Origin: JACRPI01 sp041671005
Lineage (GTDB): Archaea > Nanobdellota > Nanobdellia > Woesearchaeales > DSVV01
Direction: 5' to 3'
Length of the DNA: 14,984 nt
NCBI GenBank assembly: GCA_041671005.1
Contig: JBAZCJ010000026.1
Span: 1 to 14,984 of the forward strand
The position numbers and the translations under genes were made by a program. The number at the start of each line of letters is the position of its first letter. Position 1 is the first letter of the stretch. Below, piece after piece: positions 7,637 to 14,497 of the stretch. The notes beneath the pieces were generated by a model, which was given only the letters and a program-made list of their open reading frames with translations, was not told the DNA's origin and did no database searches.

Positions 7637-7873
7637 TTAATAATCATATCCTTTTGATTTTAAGAACGGTTCTACATATTCATGGTTTGCAATTTTTCTT
7701 TTAGAATGAACAGGAGGTTTTTTCTGGTCTTCACATTCTTTACAAAAAACAAAATGCTTTCCTCTATCGACACGATGATCTGGACAGATATATTTTCTAC
7801 AAAAATCACAAAAAATGTCAGTGTGCTGTTTGCACACATAACATCTGCCATCAACATGTGTTAAATAGCCCAT
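7637..7873 (-). CDS. Small zinc-finger protein, AN1/B-box-like
   Basis: This 78-residue protein has eight well-placed zinc ligands: Cys11-x2-Cys14, Cys22-x2-Cys25, Cys30-x2-His33 and Cys44-x2-Cys47, with His40 as an alternative ligand. The order and spacing suggest two zinc ions bound in a cross-braced finger resembling the AN1 and B-box types (motif CDFCRKYICPDHR), although the spacing after His33 departs from classical AN1. The C-terminal 30 residues are basic, then acidic. Such fingers usually mediate protein or nucleic-acid contacts. The partner is unknown. The ATG lies four bases after the stop of the preceding gene with no Shine-Dalgarno site, so the two are probably co-transcribed and translationally coupled. 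Converges with the TIM-barrel gene. Confidence 0.85.
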   Translation of the reverse strand: MGYLTHVDGRCYVCKQHTDIFCDFCRKYICPDHRVDRGKHFVFCKECEDQKKPPVHSKRKIANHEYVEPFLKSKGYDY

Positions 7874-7877
7874 GGGA

Positions 7878-8141
7878 TTATTTTAACAATTTGTCTAATT
7901 GCTCAGACGGTTTCTTTTTTTGTACTGCCTGCTGTTGCTGTACTGCACGTGCCTGTGCTTCTAAATCAATACCTAATTCTTTTAATGCTTTTATATGCAT
8001 CTGCATTAATTGTTCAACAATTCCAAGAATTTTTACCATTTCTTCTCGTTCTTTTGCTAATGTTGAAAGAGATCCTTTATGGAATCCTATTTGTTCATCT
8101 TTGCTCATTTGCGGAGCTTCTGGTTTTTTTGCTGTGGTCAT
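7878..8141 (-). CDS. Small helical protein of unknown function, 87 aa
   Basis: I do not recognise a family. The protein has a basic, Pro-containing N terminus (1-12), a long predicted helix or pair of helices (about 13-72) with coiled-coil character and a Gln-rich stretch (QQQQ near 68-71), and a basic tail. It lacks cysteines and membrane segments. The start is supported by a strong Shine-Dalgarno site, GAGGTG, five bases upstream. It is the first gene of a two-gene unit with the zinc-finger gene four bases downstream, so the products may act together. It lies 62 bases downstream of the DNA polymerase gene on the same strand. It has a TATA box of its own, but no clear terminator separates it from polB, so read-through is possible. 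Confidence 0.8.
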   Translation of the reverse strand: MTTAKKPEAPQMSKDEQIGFHKGSLSTLAKEREEMVKILGIVEQLMQMHIKALKELGIDLEAQARAVQQQQAVQKKKPSEQLDKLLK

Positions 8142-8146
8142 ACTAG

Positions 8147-8152
8147 CACCTC
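8147..8152 (-). promoter_or_regulatory. Ribosome binding site of the 87-aa gene
   Basis: GAGGTG on the minus strand is five bases before the ATG at 8141. The TATA box predicts transcription starting almost exactly here, so the leader would be only about ten bases and begin with the binding site itself. Confidence 0.6.
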
Positions 8153-8174
8153 TATTTTTAATAGATATTAGAGA

Positions 8175-8182
8175 TATTTAAA
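8175..8182 (-). promoter_or_regulatory. TATA box of the 87-aa/zinc-finger unit
   Basis: TTTAAATA on the minus strand ends 34 bases before the ATG at 8141. This is about ten bases further away than for leaderless genes in the window, consistent with a short leader holding the Shine-Dalgarno site. Confidence 0.55.
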
Positions 8183-8203
8183 GTTTGTCAATATTATATG
8201 GGT

Positions 8204-10516
8204 TCAATACTCAAACAAACTTTTCTGCCGTTTGCCTGAAACTACATCATCAAAATTCTGATTGAAAAAGACAAGCAAAGAATCTGCAATAGGTTTCAAT
8301 TGTTTTTCAATGTAATGATCATAATCTATTTTTGATTTTAACTTTTGTACAGGTTCTGGACCATTAACGGTAATGTAATACTCAATAACATGCGAATCAA
8401 TCTTGTCCAACATTCGTGCTGCTTTTACATGAGGAGGAGTAATTTTTGTATATTCTGTTAAATCCTTACTCAATGTTTTTTTGTACATTAAAAAAGTGTC
8501 ATGTTTCCCTGATTTTACTTCATCAACAAATTTTTTGATATATACTGCAACTTCTTGTTTTGCAAATATTTTTTTCAATAATGTCATCTGAAACTCTTTT
8601 GCACAATCTGTCCAATCTTTGCGTACTGTTTCTAACCCTACAATATCTAAATGCTCTGTTTTGCCATCTGTAATCATACCCGCATATCTTTTTTTTGCAC
8701 CAACATCTGTACCTCTTAAATTAGGCATGACAAATCGGCTGTACACTTTTTCAAACTCAAGCTCTAAATACGATTTTCTGTTATATTCGTTTTTAACTCT
8801 TTTTTCAAAATGGTTTGTAATAAATAATGCAATTTTTTCTCCTATTTTATGTGCATCTGTATAAGATCCTGCTTTTGTTTCTACAAAAATAGAATCTGTA
8901 TCTCCATAAATAACAGTATATCCCATTGTTTCAACTACTTGGGCTGTTTCTTTGACAATCATTTGGCCCCAAGAGGTAATTGCTCCTGCCATTTCAGGAT
9001 TATAAAATCTACACATAGGGCTCGCTAAAACACCGTAGAAAGAATTCATAGTAATTTTAATTGCACCACTTGCAACTGCATCTTTTTTTTTCTTTGCAGC
9101 ATCCCTCTGTTGCCACAAAGCATGAATTAGTTCGGGTAAAATGCCATCGTCATTTCTAAATTTAGCACCATTTGGAGCAACAACAGTGCCATCTTTTTGA
9201 AAACAGAGAGGATCAACATTAAAAGTTCTGATAATACTAGGATACAAACTTTTGAAATCACAAACAATAATGGAATCATAAATTCCAGGGGTAGATTCAC
9301 GAACAAATCCTCCTTTGATTCTTTCCTCTCGTTCTGTAAATGAAAGAGAATTGCAGACATATCCTCTTTTCCTTGTTTCTCGAATATATAATGAATCCAA
9401 TGATGCAATAGATGCACTCACTCTATCAATTTGCATGCCCGTCAACATTGAACGCTTGACAACAAGATTAATAAGATCTTTTTTTTCTAGAATTTCTAAA
9501 ACTAATTCTGAATCTTTAAGATTATATCCTACTAATGCTTCAGGATTTTTTTTAAAAAGCTCTTCTATCTTAGCTCCTTTATCAGTATTAAAAGCAATTG
9601 CTTTTTTCTTACCTATAATTTCATGTGCAGCTGTATCTAATTTATAATCTTCTAGTTTAACAAAAGAATTTTTCAGCAATGCAATGCCATCAAGCACTTG
9701 CCTGCCAACAATGCTGACAGAAGAATCTTTCATAAACTGAGATTCAATCCTTACTTTTATTTCTTCTTCTGAACGGCCAATAACAAAAGGAATCTTATGA
9801 TTTTTACATCGATCTCTTAATACTTTAAAATCAAAATCAACAACATTCCATCCTGTGACAATATCAGGGTCAATTGTTTGAACAGACGAGATAAACTCTT
9901 GTAACATTTCTTTTTCAGTTTTAAAGCAGATTGCATGTTTTACTGGCTTATCTGAAACTAATAACACTTTTTTAGTTGTTTTGTTTTCTGTATAATTTTT
10001 TGCAACTATAGATATTGAAAATATTATATCTGCTTTCATTGAAGTTTCAAGATCAAACGAAAGAACTGTTAATGTTGGCTCAAAGTGTGCAGGTGTAATC
10101 GTAGGTTCTTTATACACCCGATTAATATACTGCGTTTTTTCATATTCGCCTTCAATAGCAATACAGCCAAGAATGTTTTTATCAATAATTGTTCTATACA
10201 CAAAACGAATATCAGCTTCATAACACACAATATCTTTTCCTTCAAATTCTTTTCTAATATCATGAACCATCTGAGGGACATCCAAAATAATTTTCACAAC
10301 CTCTTTTTCGTGAAAATCCTTCATGTCTCCTTCTTCATATTCGAAAACTGTTTTTGTCTCCTTTGCTTTCTTCAAGTCAGACTGTTTTATATAAAAATAG
10401 GGTTTTGTTTCATTAATTGTAAGAAATGATTCACCGTTCTCTAACTTGCCATAAAAATAAATAAATGCCTTATTGCCTTCAATTTTATATGTCGGATCGA
10501 TGATAAAGCCTTTCAT
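8204..10516 (-). CDS. polB: Family B DNA polymerase, Pol II type
   Basis: This 770-residue replicative or repair polymerase has a 3'-5' proofreading domain. Exonuclease motifs: FDLET (Asp155, Glu157), GWNVVDFD (Asn224, Asp229) and YNLKD (Tyr331, Asp335). Polymerase motifs: DFKSLYPS (Asp420), KITMNSFYG (Lys487, Tyr494) and YGDTDS (Asp539, Asp541), then KKRYAG. Many stretches match E. coli Pol II as I recall it (SLYPSIIRTF, GLETVR-DW, PPHV-AAR, NGPEP) more closely than Pyrococcus PolB. The C terminus QKSLFEY (764-770) fits the archaeal clamp-binding PIP motif QxxLFxF/Y. The open frame extends 51 codons further upstream. That extension runs into the divergent gene and its promoter and resembles a false membrane helix. 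A TATA box 23 bases before the ATG at 10516 supports the shorter start. Confidence 0.95.
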   Translation of the reverse strand: MKGFIIDPTYKIEGNKAFIYFYGKLENGESFLTINETKPYFYIKQSDLKKAKETKTVFEYEEGDMKDFHEKEVVKIILDVPQMVHDIRKEFEGKDIVCYEADIRFVYRTIIDKNILGCIAIEGEYEKTQYINRVYKEPTITPAHFEPTLTVLSFDLETSMKADIIFSISIVAKNYTENKTTKKVLLVSDKPVKHAICFKTEKEMLQEFISSVQTIDPDIVTGWNVVDFDFKVLRDRCKNHKIPFVIGRSEEEIKVRIESQFMKDSSVSIVGRQVLDGIALLKNSFVKLEDYKLDTAAHEIIGKKKAIAFNTDKGAKIEELFKKNPEALVGYNLKDSELVLEILEKKDLINLVVKRSMLTGMQIDRVSASIASLDSLYIRETRKRGYVCNSLSFTEREERIKGGFVRESTPGIYDSIIVCDFKSLYPSIIRTFNVDPLCFQKDGTVVAPNGAKFRNDDGILPELIHALWQQRDAAKKKKDAVASGAIKITMNSFYGVLASPMCRFYNPEMAGAITSWGQMIVKETAQVVETMGYTVIYGDTDSIFVETKAGSYTDAHKIGEKIALFITNHFEKRVKNEYNRKSYLELEFEKVYSRFVMPNLRGTDVGAKKRYAGMITDGKTEHLDIVGLETVRKDWTDCAKEFQMTLLKKIFAKQEVAVYIKKFVDEVKSGKHDTFLMYKKTLSKDLTEYTKITPPHVKAARMLDKIDSHVIEYYITVNGPEPVQKLKSKIDYDHYIEKQLKPIADSLLVFFNQNFDDVVSGKRQKSLFEY

Positions 10517-10538
10517 ATTGTCTTTTGTATTGTTCTTG

Positions 10539-10546
10539 TTTTTATA
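10539..10546 (-). promoter_or_regulatory. TATA box of polB
   Basis: TATAAAAA on the minus strand ends 23 bases before the ATG at 10516. It decides the polymerase start and indicates a leaderless mRNA. Confidence 0.6.
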
Positions 10547-10565
10547 TGTTGTTGAAAAAATAACA

Positions 10566-10573
10566 TTTAAATA
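10566..10573 (+). promoter_or_regulatory. TATA box of the lipoprotein gene
   Basis: TTTAAATA ends 23 bases before the ATG at 10596. It sits 19 bases from the oppositely directed polB box, so the two promoters are back to back in a 79-base region. Confidence 0.6.
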
Positions 10574-10595
10574 GACTGAGATCAACAAGAACCAC

Positions 10596-11396
10596 ATGAG
10601 TAAAAAAAATATTACCTTAATCCTCGTGATAGTATTGCTTTTTGTTGTTTCTTGCGAACAAAATAACACAGGGGTTCAAGAAGAACAGAAAACTGAAACC
10701 TCACAAACAGGAGATTTATTTGATGAAGTACTAGCAGGGCAAACTATAACAGATACCACAGAACCTCAAGAAGAAATACAAGAAAATACTGAAGAAAACG
10801 TCGAAACAGAACCTATTATTTCTGAAGATCAAGAAGAGCAGGAACCTGCGTATGATGATCCTTCATGCGGTGATGATATCTGCACTTATTACGAAACATA
10901 TTCTTCATGCCCAGAAGACTGTAATAAATTAGAAGAGATAACATTAAATGATTATCCTGAATTTTTAGATGATCCTATTCTTGTTGTCGGAGACGAAGCA
11001 TCAACAACAGATGTTATTACTGCAACTGTCATCAGCACATATCTTGTTGCTAATGGAATTACTCCCATAACAAAACTTGCAAGTGAAATAACAAGTTTCA
11101 CAACAGATGATTTAATATTAATCGGAAGCCCATGCGAAAATGAAGCAATTGCAACACTTTTGCATTACACATCAGAAACCTGCAGTGACATTATTAATGG
11201 ACAAAACAATGCAGTTATTAAACTACTTGTGAACCCCACAAATGAGATTATAATATTAACCGGGTATGACATTGGAGATACAAAAGATGCTAGTGCAATG
11301 CTTACTGACATGAACAATGCATACAATCTTAATGGGGCAGAAGAATGGATTAATCTTAACAGTGACGGCATTAACATGTATTTTTCAAAGAATTAA
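10596..11396 (+). CDS. Secreted lipoprotein with S-layer-like domain
   Basis: The 266-residue protein starts with a lysine-bearing N terminus, a hydrophobic stretch (6-18) and a lipobox VVSC, so Cys20 is probably lipid-anchored outside the membrane. Residues 21-88 are an acidic Glu/Thr/Gln linker. A short Cys motif, CGDDIC-x8-CPEDC (Cys91, 96, 105, 109), matches the CGNGxCExxE...CPxDC motif common in secreted proteins of DPANN archaea and probably binds calcium or forms disulfides. Residues about 117-262 (DYPEFLDDPILVVG, DLILIGSPCEN, NAVIKLL, IIILTGYDIGDT) resemble one copy of a domain I recall from archaeal S-layer-like proteins. Cys180 and Cys196 could pair. It is likely a surface anchor or cell-wall accessory, but that is inferred. 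Its last 12 bases overlap the end of the convergent exonuclease gene. Confidence 0.8.
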   Translation: MSKKNITLILVIVLLFVVSCEQNNTGVQEEQKTETSQTGDLFDEVLAGQTITDTTEPQEEIQENTEENVETEPIISEDQEEQEPAYDDPSCGDDICTYYETYSSCPEDCNKLEEITLNDYPEFLDDPILVVGDEASTTDVITATVISTYLVANGITPITKLASEITSFTTDDLILIGSPCENEAIATLLHYTSETCSDIINGQNNAVIKLLVNPTNEIIILTGYDIGDTKDASAMLTDMNNAYNLNGAEEWINLNSDGINMYFSKN

Positions 11397-12158
11397 CTTT
11401 TCAGTCAAAACAGAATCAAATATTTTATTTTTCATTTCTTTATATGCAAACTCTGCAAGAGGCTTTAAATTAACAATATCTTCTTCATTATATTTCACAA
11501 GCAATTCTAAATAATTTTCTTTTCCTGTTGCTTTGTACATGTTCCAAAGATATACTGCATCACTTCCTTTAATATCACTTACTTCTTCTGCACGTTTGAT
11601 ACCTAATTGTTTTTCTATTTTTTTCAATCCACCAGAAAAACCTAATTTTGCTAACACATGACGCAAATCAATATGCACCATATCTGGAATAGTATTTGGG
11701 TAATACTTATTGATTATTGGTAAATCAAAACTTGAACCATTAAACGAAATAATCATTTTATACTGCTGTAAAAGATTTTTAAGTACATGAGGGTCAAGAT
11801 TTTTTCCTTTTACCATTGTTTTTGTTTCTCTCCCATCATAAATACCAACAACAGTAATATCTCCGTAGTAGCCACTGGTTTCAATATCAAGATAACAAGT
11901 TTCATCCTTAAACATATCATATAAGCGCCAATGTTCTGATTTAGGAAACAATTTACTCAAACGAACAGCATCGTTTTGTTGAAGAGCTTTATGTGCTACG
12001 GCAATTTGCTGATCATAAAGAACTTTTCTTGCATTTCCTATACTTTGGATGTTTTTTGTACCAACAAAGTCATCCCAATGAAGAATTTTTTGCTGCCACA
12101 ACTTCTTTTCTGATGCTTGACTTATTTTATCAAGAAAAATAAAGCTATTTTTGATCAT
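11385..12158 (-). CDS. DEDDy exonuclease, YprB-like RNase H fold
   Basis: The 257-residue protein carries the RNase H-like exonuclease domain of the YprB family (recalled as RNase_H_2). Catalytic motifs are YLDIETSG (Asp91, Glu93), SFNGSSFDLPII (Asn140, Asp145) and KYNEEDIVNL (Tyr223, Asp227), making a DEDDy two-metal 3'-5' nuclease site. The stretch LGFSGGLKKIEKQLGIKR (172-189) is a further family signature. The N-terminal 85 residues, with HWDDF (27-31), are a helical family extension. Whether the substrate is DNA or RNA is not evident. The start is set by a TATA box 23 bases upstream, and the mRNA is leaderless. It converges on the lipoprotein gene with a 12-base tail overlap that includes both stop codons, and diverges from the MgtC gene. 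Confidence 0.9.
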   Translation of the reverse strand: MIKNSFIFLDKISQASEKKLWQQKILHWDDFVGTKNIQSIGNARKVLYDQQIAVAHKALQQNDAVRLSKLFPKSEHWRLYDMFKDETCYLDIETSGYYGDITVVGIYDGRETKTMVKGKNLDPHVLKNLLQQYKMIISFNGSSFDLPIINKYYPNTIPDMVHIDLRHVLAKLGFSGGLKKIEKQLGIKRAEEVSDIKGSDAVYLWNMYKATGKENYLELLVKYNEEDIVNLKPLAEFAYKEMKNKIFDSVLTEKLIL

Positions 12159-12180
12159 GTTATTTTTATTAAAAGCAAAA

Positions 12181-12188
12181 TATATAAA
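12181..12188. promoter_or_regulatory. TATA element apparently shared by two divergent genes
   Basis: On the minus strand this is TTTATATA, 23 bases before the ATG of the exonuclease gene. On the plus strand the same bases read TATATAAA and are the only good box in the 62 bases before the MgtC gene, predicting a start near 12211-12212. Confidence 0.55.
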
Positions 12189-12217
12189 GGTATTTCTTCA
12201 ATGAGTGGTAGTGAAAA

Positions 12218-12223
12218 GAGGTG
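12218..12223 (+). promoter_or_regulatory. Shine-Dalgarno-like site at the MgtC start
   Basis: GAGGTG overlaps the candidate GTG start at 12221-12223. If it acts as a ribosome binding site, the true start would have to lie downstream, for instance the in-frame ATT at 12230, six bases away. Confidence 0.35.
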
Positions 12224-13552
12224 AGTGAGATTCCATTAACAATTATATGGAATTTGGGCATTGCACTGCTTTTAGGATTAATTGTTGGAATAGAACGAGA
12301 ATTTCAACATTATAAGCAGCATATCCAGATTTTTGCAGGAATTAGAACATTTACTCTTATAGCACTTTTTGGTTGGCTTATTGGATTTCTTACTCAACAA
12401 TTGGGAGAATTTACTCTTGTTCTGGTAGGTATTTCTGGGATGGTTATATTAAGCATGGTTACATATGTTGTTATGGTCTGGAAAAAAAATTTAATAGGAA
12501 TTACTAATGAAATTTCAGCATTAATTGTTTTTCTCTTAGGAATCCTTGTATCTTATAATTTTATTTTAATTGCACTTATTTCTGCTGTTGTGATGACTAC
12601 AATTCTTTCTTACAAATATTATTTGCACAAAATTGCGCAAAAGCTTCAGGTTGAAGAAATACATGCAGGATTAAAATTAGGAATTATTTCTGTTGTTGTA
12701 CTCCCACTACTCCCAGACAAGTCTTATTCACTTATAGATATACCGTATACTGAAAACCTGTTCCAAATGTTTCCAAAATTTTTTTATTTTTTACAACATG
12801 CACAAATTTTTAACCCATTTAAAATTTGGTTACTCGTTGTCTTCATTTGTGCATTATCTTCTATAGGATATTTATTAATAAAAACTATTGGACCAAAAAA
12901 AGGTATTGGGATTACAGGAGCTATTGGAGGAATTGTTTCATCTACTGCTGTGACAAGCACATTTTCAACGCTTTCCAAAAAAGTAAAAACATACAACACA
13001 TTTGCATTTGGAGTGATTATTGCATGGACTGTCATGCTTATTCGCACACTGTTTATTATTCTTATTCTCAATAAAACTCTTTTCTCTTCTGTTTTTAATG
13101 TTATTAGCCTTATGATTTTTACTGCCGCATGCTGTGCGACATATTTTTATTTACAAAGAACACAAAAAGGAAAAAAAACAGAAACATCTTTAGTACTCAC
13201 AAGCCCATTTGCTCTTATTCCTGCATTGAAACTTACATTATTTTTTGTCGTCTTTTTATTTTTGTCAAAACTTCTCCAATACTGGCTCGGAAGCACAGGA
13301 ATCTATGTTGCATGTGTCCTTGCAGCATTTACTGCAACTGATGCAACTATTATCAGTGTTGTAACACTTTTCTCTGCTGGAGAAATTTCACTTTCTGTCG
13401 CAGTAACAGGAGTCATACTTACCATAATGAGTGATGCAATTGGAAAAATTGGGATTACTTACTTTTTTGGAGAAAAACACTTTGCAAGATTAGTTGCGAT
13501 TGCTGCAATAATTATTTTAACTGTTGCTGTTATTGGCTTATTAATTTTTTAA
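12221..13552 (+). CDS. MgtC/SapB and DUF4010 domain membrane protein
   Basis: This 443-residue integral membrane protein has about eleven to thirteen hydrophobic segments. The N-terminal MgtC-type domain (about 8-140) shows the signature GLIVGIERE (19-27) and GIRTFTLIALFG (40-51). The remainder matches DUF4010, including GITGAIGGIVSSTAVTS (230-246), FTATDATIISV (370-380) and a late segment with SDAIGKIG (404-411). Homologues of this architecture are annotated as MgtC/SapB transporters. Bacterial MgtC aids growth at low magnesium, but the molecular function of the long form is not settled. The start is uncertain: GTG at 12221 overlaps GAGGTG, and ATT at 12230 would be better spaced from that site. 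It diverges from the exonuclease gene across a shared TATA element and ends in a T-rich terminator. Confidence 0.9.
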   Translation: MSEIPLTIIWNLGIALLLGLIVGIEREFQHYKQHIQIFAGIRTFTLIALFGWLIGFLTQQLGEFTLVLVGISGMVILSMVTYVVMVWKKNLIGITNEISALIVFLLGILVSYNFILIALISAVVMTTILSYKYYLHKIAQKLQVEEIHAGLKLGIISVVVLPLLPDKSYSLIDIPYTENLFQMFPKFFYFLQHAQIFNPFKIWLLVVFICALSSIGYLLIKTIGPKKGIGITGAIGGIVSSTAVTSTFSTLSKKVKTYNTFAFGVIIAWTVMLIRTLFIILILNKTLFSSVFNVISLMIFTAACCATYFYLQRTQKGKKTETSLVLTSPFALIPALKLTLFFVVFLFLSKLLQYWLGSTGIYVACVLAAFTATDATIISVVTLFSAGEISLSVAVTGVILTIMSDAIGKIGITYFFGEKHFARLVAIAAIIILTVAVIGLLIF

Positions 13553-13571
13553 TATTTTTTTATTCAATTTT
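13553..13571 (+). terminator. T-rich terminator after the MgtC gene
   Basis: A run of seven T soon after the stop and a second T run near 13568 on the plus strand fit an intrinsic archaeal terminator. The next gene's TATA box follows at once. Confidence 0.45.
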
Positions 13572-13584
13572 ATGTGTAGAAAAG

Positions 13585-13592
13585 TTTATATA
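13585..13592 (+). promoter_or_regulatory. TATA box of the 139-aa gene
   Basis: TTTATATA ends 22 bases before the ATG at 13614. It lies inside the longer open frame that starts at 13572, so the longer start cannot be used from this promoter. Confidence 0.65.
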
Positions 13593-13613
13593 ATTCTTTT
13601 AAAACATCTGATT

Positions 13614-14033
13614 ATGGACATATTTGAAAAAAAGTATGGATTCAAAGAAAATGAAAAAATAATTGCTTTTCACAGAAATAGAAGAATGTTTTGCATTTAT
13701 AATAATAAATTGTACATTGCTGAACCAAAAGTACCATATTCTCACGCAGTTTGGTTTGAAAACGAAGGTTGGATTTCAAAGGAAAAAGACGAATTAATAA
13801 ATGAAATAGTTAGGGGGATCATTGATAATACTGGAAACATTTATTTTTACATAGGATATGACTTTAAAATAAACGCAAAGATAGAATCTATCTTTTTCCC
13901 ATATTTAAAAGAACTTGTTAAATCTCTTAATTTAGATTCTAATGCACAATTATTTGGAGGCTTGATTAAACAAAAAGAAGGTGACCTTTGGCCTCCACGA
14001 AAAAGATATGGGAAGATAAAAGATAATATGTGA
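13614..14033 (+). CDS. Protein of unknown function, 139 aa
   Basis: The frame is open from an ATG at 13572, but a clear TATA box at 13585-13592 lies within that extension and points to the ATG at 13614, giving 139 residues beginning MDIFEKKYGF. The sequence suggests a compact mixed alpha/beta fold: strands around 13-35 (KIIAFH, MFCIYNN, LYIAE), an aromatic segment VWFENEGW (47-54), a helix 56-70, the strand NIYFYIGYDF (75-84) and the C-terminal motif FGGLIKQKEGDLWPPR (112-127). I have an impression of similar short hypothetical proteins in other archaea and bacteria but know no function. No signal peptide or zinc site is present. It converges with the GNAT gene across 56 bases. Confidence 0.8.
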   Translation: MDIFEKKYGFKENEKIIAFHRNRRMFCIYNNKLYIAEPKVPYSHAVWFENEGWISKEKDELINEIVRGIIDNTGNIYFYIGYDFKINAKIESIFFPYLKELVKSLNLDSNAQLFGGLIKQKEGDLWPPRKRYGKIKDNM

Positions 14034-14089
14034 TTTAAGTTTGTATAACCGTTTCACAATCCATAATTTATTAATATCAAATATTAATT

Positions 14090-14497
14090 TCACATCTTTT
14101 TCTGCATATATATCTTTTTCCCAAGAACTTGAAATCCGTTAGAACTGTATAATTGTTTTGCAGGTACATTGTCATCTCTTACAGATAATTCAAGAAATTC
14201 CAAATGTCTTTTTCTACATTCATTCTCTGCATATTCCATAAATTTTGTTGCAACACCTTTATGCCTAAATTCATGATGAATTATTAATCGTTCAAGATAC
14301 AAAAAAGAACGTGTTTGTTTTGACTTTTGCATTAAATCCATTTTACCAATAATTTTACCTTCATCTTCACAGATAATAATTGTATTCAATTTATGGAAGT
14401 TTTTTATTGCTGATAAGGTGTCAAGACCCCAATTTTCAGATTTATGAAATTCTATAATTGCAGGGTAATCCCTTTCTGTTGCTTCTCTGAATATCAT
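14090..14497 (-). CDS. GNAT-family N-acetyltransferase
   Basis: The 135-residue protein has the GNAT fold. The strand-rich first half (IIICEDEGKIIGKMDLM, 40-56) leads to motif A, LIIHHEFRHKGVATKFM (71-87), in which Arg78-x2-Gly81-x-Ala83 is the acetyl-CoA pyrophosphate loop. Motif B follows with LELSVRDDNVPAKQLYSSNGF (102-122), including Asn110, Tyr117 and the closing GF. Length is typical. The acceptor cannot be told from sequence. Its ATG overlaps the TGA of the upstream AlaX gene by four bases (14494-14497), so the two are co-transcribed and probably translationally coupled. An AGGAGG at 14515-14520 is 17 bases away, too far for an ordinary ribosome binding site. Pairing with a tRNA-editing gene may be only operonic convenience. 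Confidence 0.9.
   Translation of the reverse strand: MIFREATERDYPAIIEFHKSENWGLDTLSAIKNFHKLNTIIICEDEGKIIGKMDLMQKSKQTRSFLYLERLIIHHEFRHKGVATKFMEYAENECRKRHLEFLELSVRDDNVPAKQLYSSNGFQVLGKKIYMQKKM

Noticed and set aside
9315..9647. Plus-strand open frames inside polB, the longest about 110 codons
   Set aside because: They are antisense to firmly conserved polymerase motifs, with no promoter or recognisable protein features.
10517..10669. Upstream extension of the polymerase frame with a hydrophobic, membrane-like segment
   Set aside because: It overlaps the divergent lipoprotein gene and both promoters. Family alignment and TATA spacing put the start at 10516.
13572..13613. Fourteen extra N-terminal codons of the 139-aa protein
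   Set aside because: The gene's TATA box lies within this stretch, so the transcript should begin downstream of it.
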